A DNA stretch of 64,000 nt from Candidatus Nomurabacteria bacterium (GTDB lineage: Bacteria > Patescibacteriota > Saccharimonadia > Saccharimonadales > UBA7683): positions 302,765-366,764 of the forward strand of contig JACKGS010000001.1 in assembly GCA_020631865.1 (NCBI GenBank), given 5' to 3'. Within the stretch, counting starts at the first letter, position 1. Each line of letters begins with the position of its first letter. Below, piece after piece: positions 53,461 through 62,569 of this stretch. The notes under the pieces were generated by a model. The model was not told where the DNA came from, searched no databases, and saw only the letters and a list, made by a program, of their open reading frames with translations. Both the position numbers and the translations under genes were made by a program.

Positions 53461-53691
53461 TTAATTCAGTGCATTCAATACATCGTCGGCCAATACGCCA
53501 TCTTTATCAACCGCAGTGAAATCTGCAATTGTTGACCAAGAGCCTTCGTCATTTACAGGATTAATTTGAAAGATTGGCTTAGAGCGTTTTACTACAGTAA
53601 AACTTTTACCTTTAGCAACTTCTTCTATATAACTAGGAAATTGTTCCCGTAATTCCTTAAGACTAACAGTTGAATCTATAATTTTACTCAT
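53461..53691 (-). CDS. Phd/YefM-type antitoxin
   Basis: 76 residues. N-terminal DNA-binding fold STVSLKELREQFPSYIEEVAKGKSFTVVKRSKPIFQI, then an acidic tail that would wrap the toxin. It likely represses its own promoter. Pair with the RelE-like toxin. Confidence 0.85.
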   Translation of the reverse strand: MSKIIDSTVSLKELREQFPSYIEEVAKGKSFTVVKRSKPIFQINPVNDEGSWSTIADFTAVDKDGVLADDVLNALN

Positions 53692-53726
53692 AACTAAAGT
53701 TTATCTTAAGTTAAACTTAGGGTCAA

Positions 53727-55472
53727 CTACAGTCCGAGTTCTTTTAGTTGTTGTGGGTCAACTTCAGACGGGGAGTTCATCATGACGTCAACGCCGGAAC
53801 CGTTTTTAGGGAAAGCGACGACTTCGCGGATGTTTGTCTCGCCCATGAGCTCCATAAACATACGATCAATTCCGAAGGCGCAGCCAGCATGCGGAGGTGC
53901 GCCGTACTTGAAGGCGTTTATCATGGCTCCAAATTTAGCATCTACATAACTACGGTCATAGCCTAAAATTCCAAAAGCTTCGTACATCACCTCTGGATTA
54001 TGGTTACGAACAGCTCCAGAGCAAATCTCGTAACCATTCATCGCCATATCGTACTGATCGGCAACAATTGCCAGTTTTTCCTCATCAGTTTTGGCCGCCT
54101 TGAGGGCTTCAACGCCACCTTTTGGCATAGAGAATGGGTTATGGCCAAAGTCCACTTTTTTATGCGTTTCATCCCATTCATAAAATGGAAAGTCGATGAT
54201 CCATACTAGTGAAATTACGTTCGGATCTTTCAGTTTAAAGTGATTAGCGAATTCTATTCGCAGTTTTCCAAGCACTTTATTGACCAAGCTTCGCTTATCT
54301 GCCCCGAAGAAGATAGCATCGCCATTACTAGCTCCCAACTTTTCTTTAATACCACTTAGCTCAGTTTCATTCAAAAACTTGGCGATTGGTGATTTTGCCT
54401 CACCACCTTCGTATATTATGTATGCCAATCCTCCGGCGCCTTCTTTTTTAGCAATTTCTGTAAAGCTGTCTATCTGCGAACGGCTTAAGCCTGCGCCACC
54501 TTTAACACAAATCGCTTTAACAACTTCAGCATTTTTAAATACTCCAAATTCAGTATTTTCCAAAATATCACTAAGCTCCACCAGCTCCATTCCATAACGA
54601 AGATCTGGTTTGTCTGAGCCGTACTTTTCAGCCGCTTCATGATGTGTCATATAAACCACTGCGCCACCTGCTATAGTTTTACCTGCAAAATCAGTTACTA
54701 AAGATTTAATAAGCGGTTCCATCATATCGCGAACCTCTTGCCCGCTCTCAACAAAACTCATTTCCATATCAAGATGATAAAATTCTCCGTAAAGTCTATC
54801 CGCCCTAGGGTCTTCGTCTCTAAAACAAGTTGCCATTTGATAATAGCGCGGAACACCGCCAACCATTAAAAGTTGTTTGAACTGCTGGGGAGATTGTGGA
54901 AGCGCATAATAATTACCTTGTTGAAACCTAGATGGCACCAAGAAATCCCTAGCACCTTCTGGGCTAGAATTGGCTAGTACGGGTGTGGTTACATCAGTAA
55001 ACTCATTTTGCTCCATAAACTTACGCATAAAAGAAAATAGCTCAGCACGCTTTTTAAGCATGTTCTGCATTTTGGTACGGCGCAGATCAAGATAACGGTA
55101 TTTTAGCCGAATCTCTTCACTGATGTTTTGATCGGAATTAACTTGAATTGGCAGTGGCTCGGCACGGTTTAAAATATTAAGTTCTGAAACCACAACCTCG
55201 ACATTGCCACTTTCAATGTTAGGATTTTTTAGATTCTCATCTCTTTCTTTTACTGTACCGACTGCTGATATAACATATTCATCACGTAGCTGTTCGGCCA
55301 AACTGAAAGCATCTTTTTGGTCTGGCTGAAAAACCAGCTGTGTCACACCAGAATGATCGCGGATATCAATAAAGATTAACCCCCCATGATCTCTTCTTGA
55401 ATTTACCCAACCCTTAACCTTTACTTTATTACCAATACTTTTATTTATTTCGCTAGATAGCGTTCTTGTCAT
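53727..55472 (-). CDS. aspS: AspS, aspartyl-tRNA synthetase (bacterial type)
   Basis: 581 residues from the ATG at 55472, with AAAGGAAC 5 nt before it; a longer frame to 55526 lacks this. N-terminal OB fold (KVKGWVNSRRDHGGLIFIDIRDHSG), class II motif 2 (CFRDEDPRADR), bacterial GAD insertion (about 290-410), and motif 3 (GCAFGIDR). Charges tRNA-Asp. Whether it also charges tRNA-Asn depends on the presence of GatCAB, not visible here. Confidence 0.96.
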   Translation of the reverse strand: MTRTLSSEINKSIGNKVKVKGWVNSRRDHGGLIFIDIRDHSGVTQLVFQPDQKDAFSLAEQLRDEYVISAVGTVKERDENLKNPNIESGNVEVVVSELNILNRAEPLPIQVNSDQNISEEIRLKYRYLDLRRTKMQNMLKKRAELFSFMRKFMEQNEFTDVTTPVLANSSPEGARDFLVPSRFQQGNYYALPQSPQQFKQLLMVGGVPRYYQMATCFRDEDPRADRLYGEFYHLDMEMSFVESGQEVRDMMEPLIKSLVTDFAGKTIAGGAVVYMTHHEAAEKYGSDKPDLRYGMELVELSDILENTEFGVFKNAEVVKAICVKGGAGLSRSQIDSFTEIAKKEGAGGLAYIIYEGGEAKSPIAKFLNETELSGIKEKLGASNGDAIFFGADKRSLVNKVLGKLRIEFANHFKLKDPNVISLVWIIDFPFYEWDETHKKVDFGHNPFSMPKGGVEALKAAKTDEEKLAIVADQYDMAMNGYEICSGAVRNHNPEVMYEAFGILGYDRSYVDAKFGAMINAFKYGAPPHAGCAFGIDRMFMELMGETNIREVVAFPKNGSGVDVMMNSPSEVDPQQLKELGL

Positions 55473-55621
55473 GATTAGTTCCTTTAATTTATCTGGCCAC
55501 TCTTGTTGAATCGGACGAATACACAAAAACCCAAGCGTTTATGCGCTCGTCCATATATTCATATTATTATTGACCAAATACTTCATCGTGCTCAATTATA
55601 ACAGGTGTGATATTAAATGTA

Positions 55622-56551
55622 CTATTCTTTGGAAATACCAAATATATTATTAACGATATCCGTGATAGTGATGATTCCCACGAAATTATCTTCAAAATCT
55701 TTAACAAATAACATGTGTTGCTTTTCTTCTGAAAAAACCTGTGCAAGATTAAGTATAGAAAAATCTTCGCTGACCCAGGCCAGATAACTGGACATTAAAT
55801 CACTAGCCTTATGATGTTGCTTAGCATTATTGATGTCTGATAGATCACTCAACCTAAGTAGACCCTCTGGCTGACCCTTCTTGGATGATACGGGAAAGTA
55901 CAGATGTCCGCTAGACTGCAAATCGCTTAATAGCACCGGGCCAAGTATTGCCGAAGGCGCCACCGAGATAACCTGCTTCTTTGGCGTCATAATGTCTTTA
56001 ACAGTTTTTTCTTGAGCCCCCAGTATGGCTAACAGACCCCGCTTTTGAGTTTTGTTAATAATATCGAGTGGTAGATACTGGACAAAATCCAAAAGCTCCT
56101 CTTTAGATTTAAGTCGTATTGTATCTTCCTCTTCGTATCTATTAAAAACTGCTACAAGTCGGCTAGTCGGCTCAACCACTTTTATAATTATATGTAAGTT
56201 TTTTTCAAATAATTTATCCGTAAAATTTTGAATGTATGATATTTGCGACAAGATTAACAGAACCAAAAAGACTACAAGAGCATACAGCAATCCAGCTACT
56301 GGATTATTTAAATACGAAGCCATAGTTACCGAAGCACCAAAAAATACAAATATCTTGATCTGGACAAGAATAGTCACCACAGGAATTAACTCATAGAATT
56401 TACGCCATGTTTTTTGAACTTCTCCTGAATACTGGCTCAAAATCTGCTTCAGCATAAAACGTGAATGTTTATACTTTTGCAATCGCCAACTCAGCGTGAT
56501 CAGCAACATCAGTTGAATAACGATAAATATCACCCAAAGAAATACCCTCAT
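55622..56551 (-). CDS. membrane protein with CBS pair
   Basis: 309 residues: an N-terminal helix, two more hydrophobic segments (IPVVTILVQIKIFVFFGASVTMASYL and GLLYALVVFLVLLILSQI), then a CBS pair (ILGAQEKTVKDIMTPKKQVISV to GLLRLSDLSD and DFSILNLAQVFSEEKQHMLFV to GIITITDIVNNIFG). The MTPKK phrase recalls CNNM/CorC (DUF21) magnesium-efflux proteins. The DUF21 part is divergent or missing. Confidence 0.75.
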   Translation of the reverse strand: MRVFLWVIFIVIQLMLLITLSWRLQKYKHSRFMLKQILSQYSGEVQKTWRKFYELIPVVTILVQIKIFVFFGASVTMASYLNNPVAGLLYALVVFLVLLILSQISYIQNFTDKLFEKNLHIIIKVVEPTSRLVAVFNRYEEEDTIRLKSKEELLDFVQYLPLDIINKTQKRGLLAILGAQEKTVKDIMTPKKQVISVAPSAILGPVLLSDLQSSGHLYFPVSSKKGQPEGLLRLSDLSDINNAKQHHKASDLMSSYLAWVSEDFSILNLAQVFSEEKQHMLFVKDFEDNFVGIITITDIVNNIFGISKE

Positions 56552-56636
56552 CGTATCTTTAGTGTATATCTAAATGATGATGGTGACAATTAAGCGATCA
56601 ACTTATATACTATGTGTACTAACTAAGTGAGGAAAT

Positions 56637-57281
56637 ATGAGTAGATTTTGGATAATATTAGCTGTTGTTATCATTGGCCTTGGTGCACTTTTTGTCATTA
56701 CCGATAAAAAATCAGTTGACACATCGTTTAAAGGCAACGCTAGCGAGCTTCAAGCAGACGATCACGTACGTGGAAACAAGAGCGCAAAAGTAATTTTAAT
56801 TGAATACGGAGATTTTCAGTGCCCAGCTTGCGGGTCTTACTTTCCAATATTAAAAGAACTGGAAAAAACTCATGGCGATAAAGTAGCTTTTGTTTTTAGA
56901 CACTATCCTATAATCAGTATTCATCCAAATGCCTTTTCTGCATCCAGAGCGGCAGAATCCGCTAGCAACCAGGATAAATTCTGGGAAATGCACGACAGAC
57001 TTTATCAGACTCAACAAGTATGGGGTCAAGTTAGCACTAATCAACAATCATTATTTGAGGGCTACGCAAAAGACCTAGGACTTGAGATGACTAAATTCAA
57101 ACAAGATTACGTGAGCGATGCCACTGCCGACAGAATTAACCGAGATGTTTCCAGTGCTGCTCAATTTAACATTACCAGTACACCGACATTTATTTTAAAT
57201 GGTAAGAAGATTGAAAATCCAAATGGCAAAGAAGCCTTTGCTAAGCTCCTCGATGAAGCATTAAAAGCATCTGAAAAATAA
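56637..57281 (+). CDS. DsbA-family membrane-anchored thiol oxidoreductase
   Basis: 214 residues: an N-terminal anchor (FWIILAVVIIGLGALFVI), then a thioredoxin_4-type DsbA domain with EYGDFQCPACGSYFP (Cys62 and Cys65) and cis-Pro loop ITSTPTFILNG. It forms disulfides outside the membrane, which fits the many Cys pairs in secreted proteins here. The antiporter gene starts 3 bp downstream. A VKOR/DsbB partner is not seen, though CcdA (20.7 kb) is. Confidence 0.92.
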   Translation: MSRFWIILAVVIIGLGALFVITDKKSVDTSFKGNASELQADDHVRGNKSAKVILIEYGDFQCPACGSYFPILKELEKTHGDKVAFVFRHYPIISIHPNAFSASRAAESASNQDKFWEMHDRLYQTQQVWGQVSTNQQSLFEGYAKDLGLEMTKFKQDYVSDATADRINRDVSSAAQFNITSTPTFILNGKKIENPNGKEAFAKLLDEALKASEK

Positions 57282-57284
57282 ATT

Positions 57285-58970
57285 ATGCACGGTGAATTAT
57301 TCACACAACTAAGTCTTGTAATCGTTCTAGCTGCGGTATTTAGCGTATTCATGAGACTTATTAGACAGCCTCTTATGATTGGCTACATTTTAACGGGTGT
57401 CGTGGCCGGGCCGGGGTTATTGAACATCATAAAAGATAGCAGTGGTTTTTCTGTTCTTAGTACTATTGGTATTGCGTTACTCTTGTTTGTAATTGGTCTG
57501 GAGCTTCGTCTAGATGTTATAAAAAGACTCCGTAAAGTTGTCTTAGCCACCACTACTGTTCAAATAGTTGGAGTAACAGTAATCTGTGTAGTTATTGGTG
57601 GTTTATTCAACCTTAATAGAGTCGAATCTGCAATTATCGGGCTTTGCATGTCCTTAAGCAGCACCATAATAATCACGTCCTTACTACAAGAGAAGAAGCA
57701 GATATCACGGCTGTACGCACAAATAGCTATTGGTGTATTGATATTGCAAGATCTCTTTGCTACCGTTGGTAAAATATTGATTTCAACAAGTGAAAACGGT
57801 AACTCTACCACCGGGATAGCACTTCTGCTAGCCAGGGGTATTGTATTAACCATTATTGTTGTCGTGATAAGTCGACTAATGGGAAGAGTTAATAAAATAA
57901 TTGAGTCACACAAAGAATTAATGTTAATTTCAGCAATTGGCTGGGCCTTTGGAGTGGCAACGCTTTATGCAAAGATCGGATTTTCAGTAGAAATCGGTGC
58001 ATTAATAGCTGGGGTCTCACTTGCTGGATTGCCTTTTACACATGAAGCATCTTCCCGCCTTAAGCCAATTAAAGATTTGTTCATAGTAGTATTTCTCATC
58101 ACGCTCGGATCCAGCTTGCTTCCACAAAATATTACAGGGATTATATTACCGAGCGTTGTGCTTACTTTGGTCGTGATTATTATTAAACCATTAATAATTT
58201 TATTTACCCTAGGAATTATTGGCTACACAAAACAGGCTAGCTTTAAATCTGCAATCGCCATGAGTCAAATTAGTGAGTTCTCATTAATTTTTATTACAGC
58301 GGCGCTCCATCACCACCTAGTAAGCCAGTCTGCTCAGGCCATTGTTGGACTCGTGGCATTAATGACTTTTGTATGCTCTACCTACCTAATTAAATATGAC
58401 GATAAATTATATACATTATCAGAAAAATATTTTCGCTTCTTTGAAGGTAGAGTCGCTAAGATGGAGCAGAAAAATGCCACTCAAACACATCCAATTGTTT
58501 TATTTGGATATCGCAAAGGTGGCTCAGAGTTTACTAGGACCTTCAAAAATATGAACAAACAATTCTTGGTCATAGATTATGACCCAGAGGCGATTGAGTT
58601 AATAGAAAAAAATCACATGAGCTATATCTACGGTGATGCTACAGACCCAGAGCTAATTGAAGAAATTGGGCTTGCACGTAGCAAATTAGTCATCTCTAAT
58701 ATTAGCGACCCTGTAGCTAATGAGTTTTTAGCGCATTGGCTTGGTGTTAATAATCCTACGGCTGTATTTATTGCATCAGCCGATAGCGCATATCAAGCAG
58801 CGCAATTATATAATAAAGGTGCATCTTATGTGATGATGCCGCATTTTATTGGTAGCGAAAAAATCAGTACATTCATAAAACGAAGTGGGTTCAAAAAATC
58901 TGAATTCAGTAAGTTCAGAGCAAAGCACTTGCAATACCTACAAACACATTACGCCGAAGAGCCGGCCTAA
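57285..58970 (+). CDS. Kef/CPA2-type cation:proton antiporter with TrkA-N domain
   Basis: 561 residues: about 12 helices (LVIVLAAVFSVFMRLIRQPLMIGYILTG..., GLCMSLSSTIIITSLL, VLILQDLFA), then a cytosolic Rossmann TrkA-N domain (PIVLFGYRKGGSEF, DYDPEAIELIEKN, YGDATDPELIEEIGL). It exchanges K+ or Na+ for protons. It follows dsbA by 3 bp; why they are coupled is not clear. Confidence 0.9.
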   Translation: MHGELFTQLSLVIVLAAVFSVFMRLIRQPLMIGYILTGVVAGPGLLNIIKDSSGFSVLSTIGIALLLFVIGLELRLDVIKRLRKVVLATTTVQIVGVTVICVVIGGLFNLNRVESAIIGLCMSLSSTIIITSLLQEKKQISRLYAQIAIGVLILQDLFATVGKILISTSENGNSTTGIALLLARGIVLTIIVVVISRLMGRVNKIIESHKELMLISAIGWAFGVATLYAKIGFSVEIGALIAGVSLAGLPFTHEASSRLKPIKDLFIVVFLITLGSSLLPQNITGIILPSVVLTLVVIIIKPLIILFTLGIIGYTKQASFKSAIAMSQISEFSLIFITAALHHHLVSQSAQAIVGLVALMTFVCSTYLIKYDDKLYTLSEKYFRFFEGRVAKMEQKNATQTHPIVLFGYRKGGSEFTRTFKNMNKQFLVIDYDPEAIELIEKNHMSYIYGDATDPELIEEIGLARSKLVISNISDPVANEFLAHWLGVNNPTAVFIASADSAYQAAQLYNKGASYVMMPHFIGSEKISTFIKRSGFKKSEFSKFRAKHLQYLQTHYAEEPA

Positions 58971-59081
58971 CGCCACCCTTGCTTATTACTTTTGTCCAAA
59001 ATACAGCAGACCCGCCACCATATAAAATAAATAGCAGTGGGAATAGTATATAATTTACGAAACCTCGTAAAACTATTCGAC

Positions 59082-59684
59082 CTAAGTTCCATACAAGTGA
59101 TGTAAAAGTATATATTGATGCACTCTCTCTGGTACACTTTGCGAGAATTGATTAACAGAAGCTTCATTACGAATTTTACTTGAGCTAATGTGTGGATTCT
59201 GATTTTCAACTAACTTAACAATGACGGGAAAGTTTTTATCATAAAGCTCGTCGATACGATCCTCTAGCCATTCTTTTGTATGGTCATCACGTAGAGAAAC
59301 CACAAAGCCGCCATACTCATGTTGCTGTGTAATATCTTGCCAGCGTTTCATATGTTCAAAAATATCCGATCCCACCAAAAACCAAAACTGATTTTCTTCA
59401 CCATAATGTCGCCTAGCAGCAAGCAACATGTCGCGCATAGTATGCTTATGTGCCATTGCACTTGCTAGTTCATAATCGTGATCTACCCCCCTTAACTCCT
59501 GTGTCGCTCGCTCAATCATCGCCTGCCTGTGATCCCAGCTGGCGTGCGGCTTTTTTCTGTATGGACTCTTTTCCGCAATAATAACCACCTTATCCAGCAG
59601 AGCCTCTGTCACCGCGGCTTTTGCGAAGCTTACATGACCAACATGTATCGGGTCAAATGTACCGGCATATATTCCAATCTTCAT
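59082..59684 (-). CDS. nadD: NadD, nicotinate-mononucleotide adenylyltransferase
   Basis: Makes deamido-NAD from NaMN and ATP. 200 residues: GTFDPIHVGHVSFAK (the T/HxGH nucleotidyltransferase site), FWFLVGSDIFEHMKRWQD, and ISSSKIRNE (ISSTxIR-like). Its ATG overlaps the stop of the upstream 492-residue gene (TAATG), so both stand under the riboswitch-like leader at 61.2-61.4 kb. Confidence 0.92.
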   Translation of the reverse strand: MKIGIYAGTFDPIHVGHVSFAKAAVTEALLDKVVIIAEKSPYRKKPHASWDHRQAMIERATQELRGVDHDYELASAMAHKHTMRDMLLAARRHYGEENQFWFLVGSDIFEHMKRWQDITQQHEYGGFVVSLRDDHTKEWLEDRIDELYDKNFPVIVKLVENQNPHISSSKIRNEASVNQFSQSVPERVHQYILLHHLYGT

Positions 59685-61162
59685 TATTTAATATTCTCAT
59701 GTTTGGAACTTTTATTAAATGAAAACGGCCAATATATATTACTAGTTGATTTTTTAATGGCAGATTTTGCTATTTTTTTGATGGCCCGATAACTCCTTGC
59801 TATCTTGGATATATTATGGCCCTTGTCGAACCTAGGCTGACAATATATCATGCAAACATCACAAGGCCCGACATCTGTTGGCTTAGGGCTTGGACATTCT
59901 GGTACTCTACAACGACCAGTTCTTGTTTTAAATTTCTCCATTCCGTACTTGAGCAGTGTTGCCAAATTGTCAGTCTGTACACCCTTTTGAGCAGCTTCTT
60001 TTTCAGAAATACTCATACCACACAAAGTTACGGTTTTTTCGAGATTGCTATTACTTTCAATGTGGCCAGCCGCACCAGTAGCATCCCCAGAAGCCGCCAT
60101 TTGTGCTGCAGTTTGATAAGTTTTATGCGCATCTTCGCCAAAACAATCCTTAGCATAATCTGGACGCATAGTACAAATTGCCCTTAAGATATTTAAGATT
60201 TCTTTTTGCAGCAACTCGTTATGCTGCACCGAATTTATTTCACCAGTATGAAGCTTATTATCAATCAGTTTTGTGTATTCAGCCAATCTTTCTATATAAC
60301 ATTCAGCCTCATCTTCACGCCTGGCTGACTCTTCTCTTAGTTGAGAGTAGTCAATTTGAGAATCATTAATAACTTCGCCATATCTTATGTTGTTGCCACT
60401 AAACCTATCGAGACGGCGCATCAAACCAACCACGCCTTCGGTAATGTCTAGCTCTGAATATATTGTCTGCGTACCCAAAACTCTTACGTCAGCCGTTAAC
60501 CCATTTCTTGTATGTATCTTATGTCTTGCAAAAAACCTTTCTGTCTCACAAGCATCCGCGTTACTTCGACTTATCTGTTCGGTCAATCGTGTATAAGTAC
60601 CGTCGCCATGATCAACTAACTTCACGGACCGAATCATACCTTTTTTGTTATACGGTCGGTACCCCAGTGTAATCGCCTGTTTTTCTGAAGTAGTCGTTAG
60701 ATAGTCTGACACAGTGGCAATCTGCATGTCCTTCGGTAGTTCACCACGAGCAACTTTCTTTTCAAACTCTTGAGTTGTCAGTTCTTCGCAAATTTCTTGA
60801 AAGCGGCGCCTTTTTTCAAACTCTGGTAAATTGTCGCTCCAGCCAGAAATTAAAACACCCAACATAATTTTATGTATTTCTTCTAAGGTTGTTCGCTCCG
60901 ATTCCACCACAGAAAGATGCCCAGAAGCCGTAAGGGCTTCAAAAAGTGCAGTTCGAGCATCGTTTTTATAAAACTCAACATTTTTTGTGTAGTTTGGATT
61001 TTGCGATTTATTCGCAATTAATTCTATGGCATGCAATTCAATATCTTGGCGATTAATAATGGTGTCTGCGTGCATCAATTCACGCCGAGTGAGCTGTTCA
61101 TGGTCACCCCCAGCTTCATAAGCTACACCGGCATCACCTCTCTCAAGTAAATTAACCCTCAT
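59684..61162 (-). CDS. unknown 492-residue protein with Cys cluster, riboswitch-like leader
   Basis: Soluble protein of unrecognised family, mostly helical, with an N-terminal SGHLSVVESERTTLEEIHKIM and middle GDGTYTRLTEQISRSNADACETE. Near the end CRVPEC...PCDVCMIYC gives five Cys in 22 residues, apt for zinc or Fe-S binding, then a basic tail. The SD GCAGGAG (61175-61169) is 6 nt from the ATG and can be masked by an upstream copy of its complement. Cotranslated with nadD. It may be a CPR-wide family; function unknown. Confidence 0.75.
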   Translation of the reverse strand: MRVNLLERGDAGVAYEAGGDHEQLTRRELMHADTIINRQDIELHAIELIANKSQNPNYTKNVEFYKNDARTALFEALTASGHLSVVESERTTLEEIHKIMLGVLISGWSDNLPEFEKRRRFQEICEELTTQEFEKKVARGELPKDMQIATVSDYLTTTSEKQAITLGYRPYNKKGMIRSVKLVDHGDGTYTRLTEQISRSNADACETERFFARHKIHTRNGLTADVRVLGTQTIYSELDITEGVVGLMRRLDRFSGNNIRYGEVINDSQIDYSQLREESARREDEAECYIERLAEYTKLIDNKLHTGEINSVQHNELLQKEILNILRAICTMRPDYAKDCFGEDAHKTYQTAAQMAASGDATGAAGHIESNSNLEKTVTLCGMSISEKEAAQKGVQTDNLATLLKYGMEKFKTRTGRCRVPECPSPKPTDVGPCDVCMIYCQPRFDKGHNISKIARSYRAIKKIAKSAIKKSTSNIYWPFSFNKSSKHENIK

Positions 61163-61166
61163 TAAA

Positions 61167-61253
61167 AACTCCTGCTTTTGATATTTACATCTACTCTGCA
61201 GGAGTTACATAAAAGACAAACCCTTGAAACAACGTCTTTGTATTTTCTCCTGC
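61167..61253 (-). promoter_or_regulatory. SD-sequestering switch (expression platform)
   Basis: On the minus strand the order is GCAGGAG (61253-61247), AACTCCTGC (61206-61198), GCAGGAGTT (61175-61167), ATG at 61162. The middle segment can pair 7 bp with the first copy or 9 bp with the second, which is the ribosome binding site. So the leader can fold with the site free or hidden. This is the layout of a translational riboswitch. Confidence 0.75.
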
Positions 61254-61260
61254 TCGAGAG

Positions 61261-61378
61261 ACTCGTTTAATTTGTTACACGTATCGGGCTACATATTCTT
61301 ACCAAAGAATAAACCGTTGCGGCACAGCGCTGGGATTAGCTTTTAGAACCTTACCAGACTTCCGTTATAACGACGAGT
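61261..61378 (-). ncRNA. cobalamin-riboswitch-like aptamer
   Basis: The ends pair (ACTCGT with ACGAGT, P1), and GTTATAACG can pair with CGTGTAAC inside (P2-like, one bulge). Between them come AATCCCAGCGCTGTGCCGCAACGG in outline (compare TCC..GCTG..CCGCAACTG of B12 riboswitches), a hairpin TTCTT-TGGT-AAGAA, and AGCCCGATAC (compare GCCCGAATACC). The order of these elements is that of the cobalamin family. P3/P4 is not clear, so the ligand class is not certain. Confidence 0.62.
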
Positions 61379-61397
61379 TAAATTGTTAACATTACCA

Positions 61398-61426
61398 ATT
61401 ATACGCTACAAGTAGCGTGCTTACAA
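61398..61426 (-). promoter_or_regulatory. promoter of the riboswitch-like leader
   Basis: Minus strand TTGTAA (61426-61421), 17 nt, TATAAT (61403-61398). The start would be near 61390, giving a leader of about 228 nt. Confidence 0.75.
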
Positions 61427-61489
61427 GTTTTTATTACACTATTATTTAATACACTATACTGTCAGATATGCTTATGTTATGCTAAATAC

Positions 61490-61855
61490 ATGGCAAAAAA
61501 GAAGAAATCATCACAAAGCAACGGTCGTTTTTTACGAAAAGTACATCAACTTACAGAAACAGACATATTTACTAGTATAGCAATTGCATCATTGCTGCTT
61601 AATGTGCTGTTTTTTGTATCTATTTTTGTTCTTTCTAGTACTGATACTTTTGATAGAGGTCTATACAAAACTGTTAAATCACAGTACTGTAATAACGTAG
61701 TCGCCCTTGAAGATAGAGCTATAGAACTTGGTAGTGAAAATGATGCAATTCAGGAATGGCGAATTGAGTGTAGAACTAGTGAATTCCAGCCATACTTCGA
61801 TGAAGCTGTTGAAAAATTTAATGCTCAACAACCCGAACCCGAAGTAGCTTTATAA
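61490..61855 (+). CDS. membrane protein, 121 aa
   Basis: Basic N-terminus (MAKKKKSSQSNGRFLRK), one helix (FTSIAIASLLLNVLFFVSIFVL), then an acidic outside domain with two Cys (KSQYCNNVVALEDRA and WRIECRTSEF) and a PEPEV end. Family unknown. It is divergent from the riboswitch-like leader. No SD is seen close to the ATG, so it may be leaderless. Confidence 0.6.
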   Translation: MAKKKKSSQSNGRFLRKVHQLTETDIFTSIAIASLLLNVLFFVSIFVLSSTDTFDRGLYKTVKSQYCNNVVALEDRAIELGSENDAIQEWRIECRTSEFQPYFDEAVEKFNAQQPEPEVAL

Positions 61856-61874
61856 AATAACTTTGCTAACGATA

Positions 61875-62318
61875 CTACTTGCCGTGTAATTTTTCTTTCA
61901 CCTCTTTAAAGTGCTGATTAAGCTCGTCTAGCTCTGAATCTGAAAGGTCTTCAATATCCACAAATTCTGATCGGGCGGTTCTGGAGGTGTCAATTAACTC
62001 ATCTAACTTAAGATGTACGGCTCTTGCATCTCTATTTTGTGTATTTTGAATCACAAAAACCATCAAGAATGTAACTATCGTGGTGCCGGTATTAATAATC
62101 AATTGCCATGTATCAGAAAAATTAAAAAGTGGACCTGTAACTGCCCAAATAATAATGATCGCAAGTGCAATAAAGAACGACCACGCATTGCCTACTTTAT
62201 TGGCTATTTTAGCAGAGATCTTATGAAAAGCATCTTGCGTTTTAACACTCATGCTATTCTTTGAGTGCTCGTCATGTTTAACAATTAATACTTTAAAATT
62301 TTTGAATGGTTGTTGCAT
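61875..62318 (-). CDS. low-affinity iron permease-like membrane protein
   Basis: 147 residues. Two helices (WSFFIALAIIIIWAVTGPLF and IINTGTTIVTFLMVFVIQNTQNRD) followed by ARAVHLKLDELI, the signature of the PF04120 family (named after a yeast iron permease; the bacterial role is not proven). A C-terminal acidic helix ends the protein. Confidence 0.85.
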   Translation of the reverse strand: MQQPFKNFKVLIVKHDEHSKNSMSVKTQDAFHKISAKIANKVGNAWSFFIALAIIIIWAVTGPLFNFSDTWQLIINTGTTIVTFLMVFVIQNTQNRDARAVHLKLDELIDTSRTARSEFVDIEDLSDSELDELNQHFKEVKEKLHGK

Positions 62319-62427
62319 AAATTTATTATGTCATAACGTACAAAAAATTAATATTTATTTTAGATTTGCGTTATTCTAACAACAAAGCGCCACTACATAT
62401 AGCGTTGTAGAAAAAGCATAATAACTA

Positions 62428-62497
62428 TTGACAACAGTTTCAGGTGCTGTAGTATGGAGTCTTGTGCTCTATTTTTTGCACATTGTGTCTATAGACA
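62428..62497 (+). promoter_or_regulatory. promoter and palindrome upstream of LysM-CHAP gene
   Basis: TTGACA (62428-62433), 16 nt, TAGTAT (62450-62455), then the perfect palindrome TGTCTATAGACA at 62486-62497. Farther on, TTTTGTCGGATATTGTCAGACAC repeats GTC/GAC elements and may fold. The leader is about 108 nt and ends in AGGAGG before the ATG. Confidence 0.5.
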
Positions 62498-62569
62498 AAC
62501 TTTTGTCGGATATTGTCAGACACAAAATATACATTATGAATATATACAAGTACTAGGAGGAATAATTTA

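Noticed and set aside
58967..59209. 80-residue frame overlapping the nadD end
   Set aside because: It is out of frame with and largely inside nadD, with no coding features of its own.
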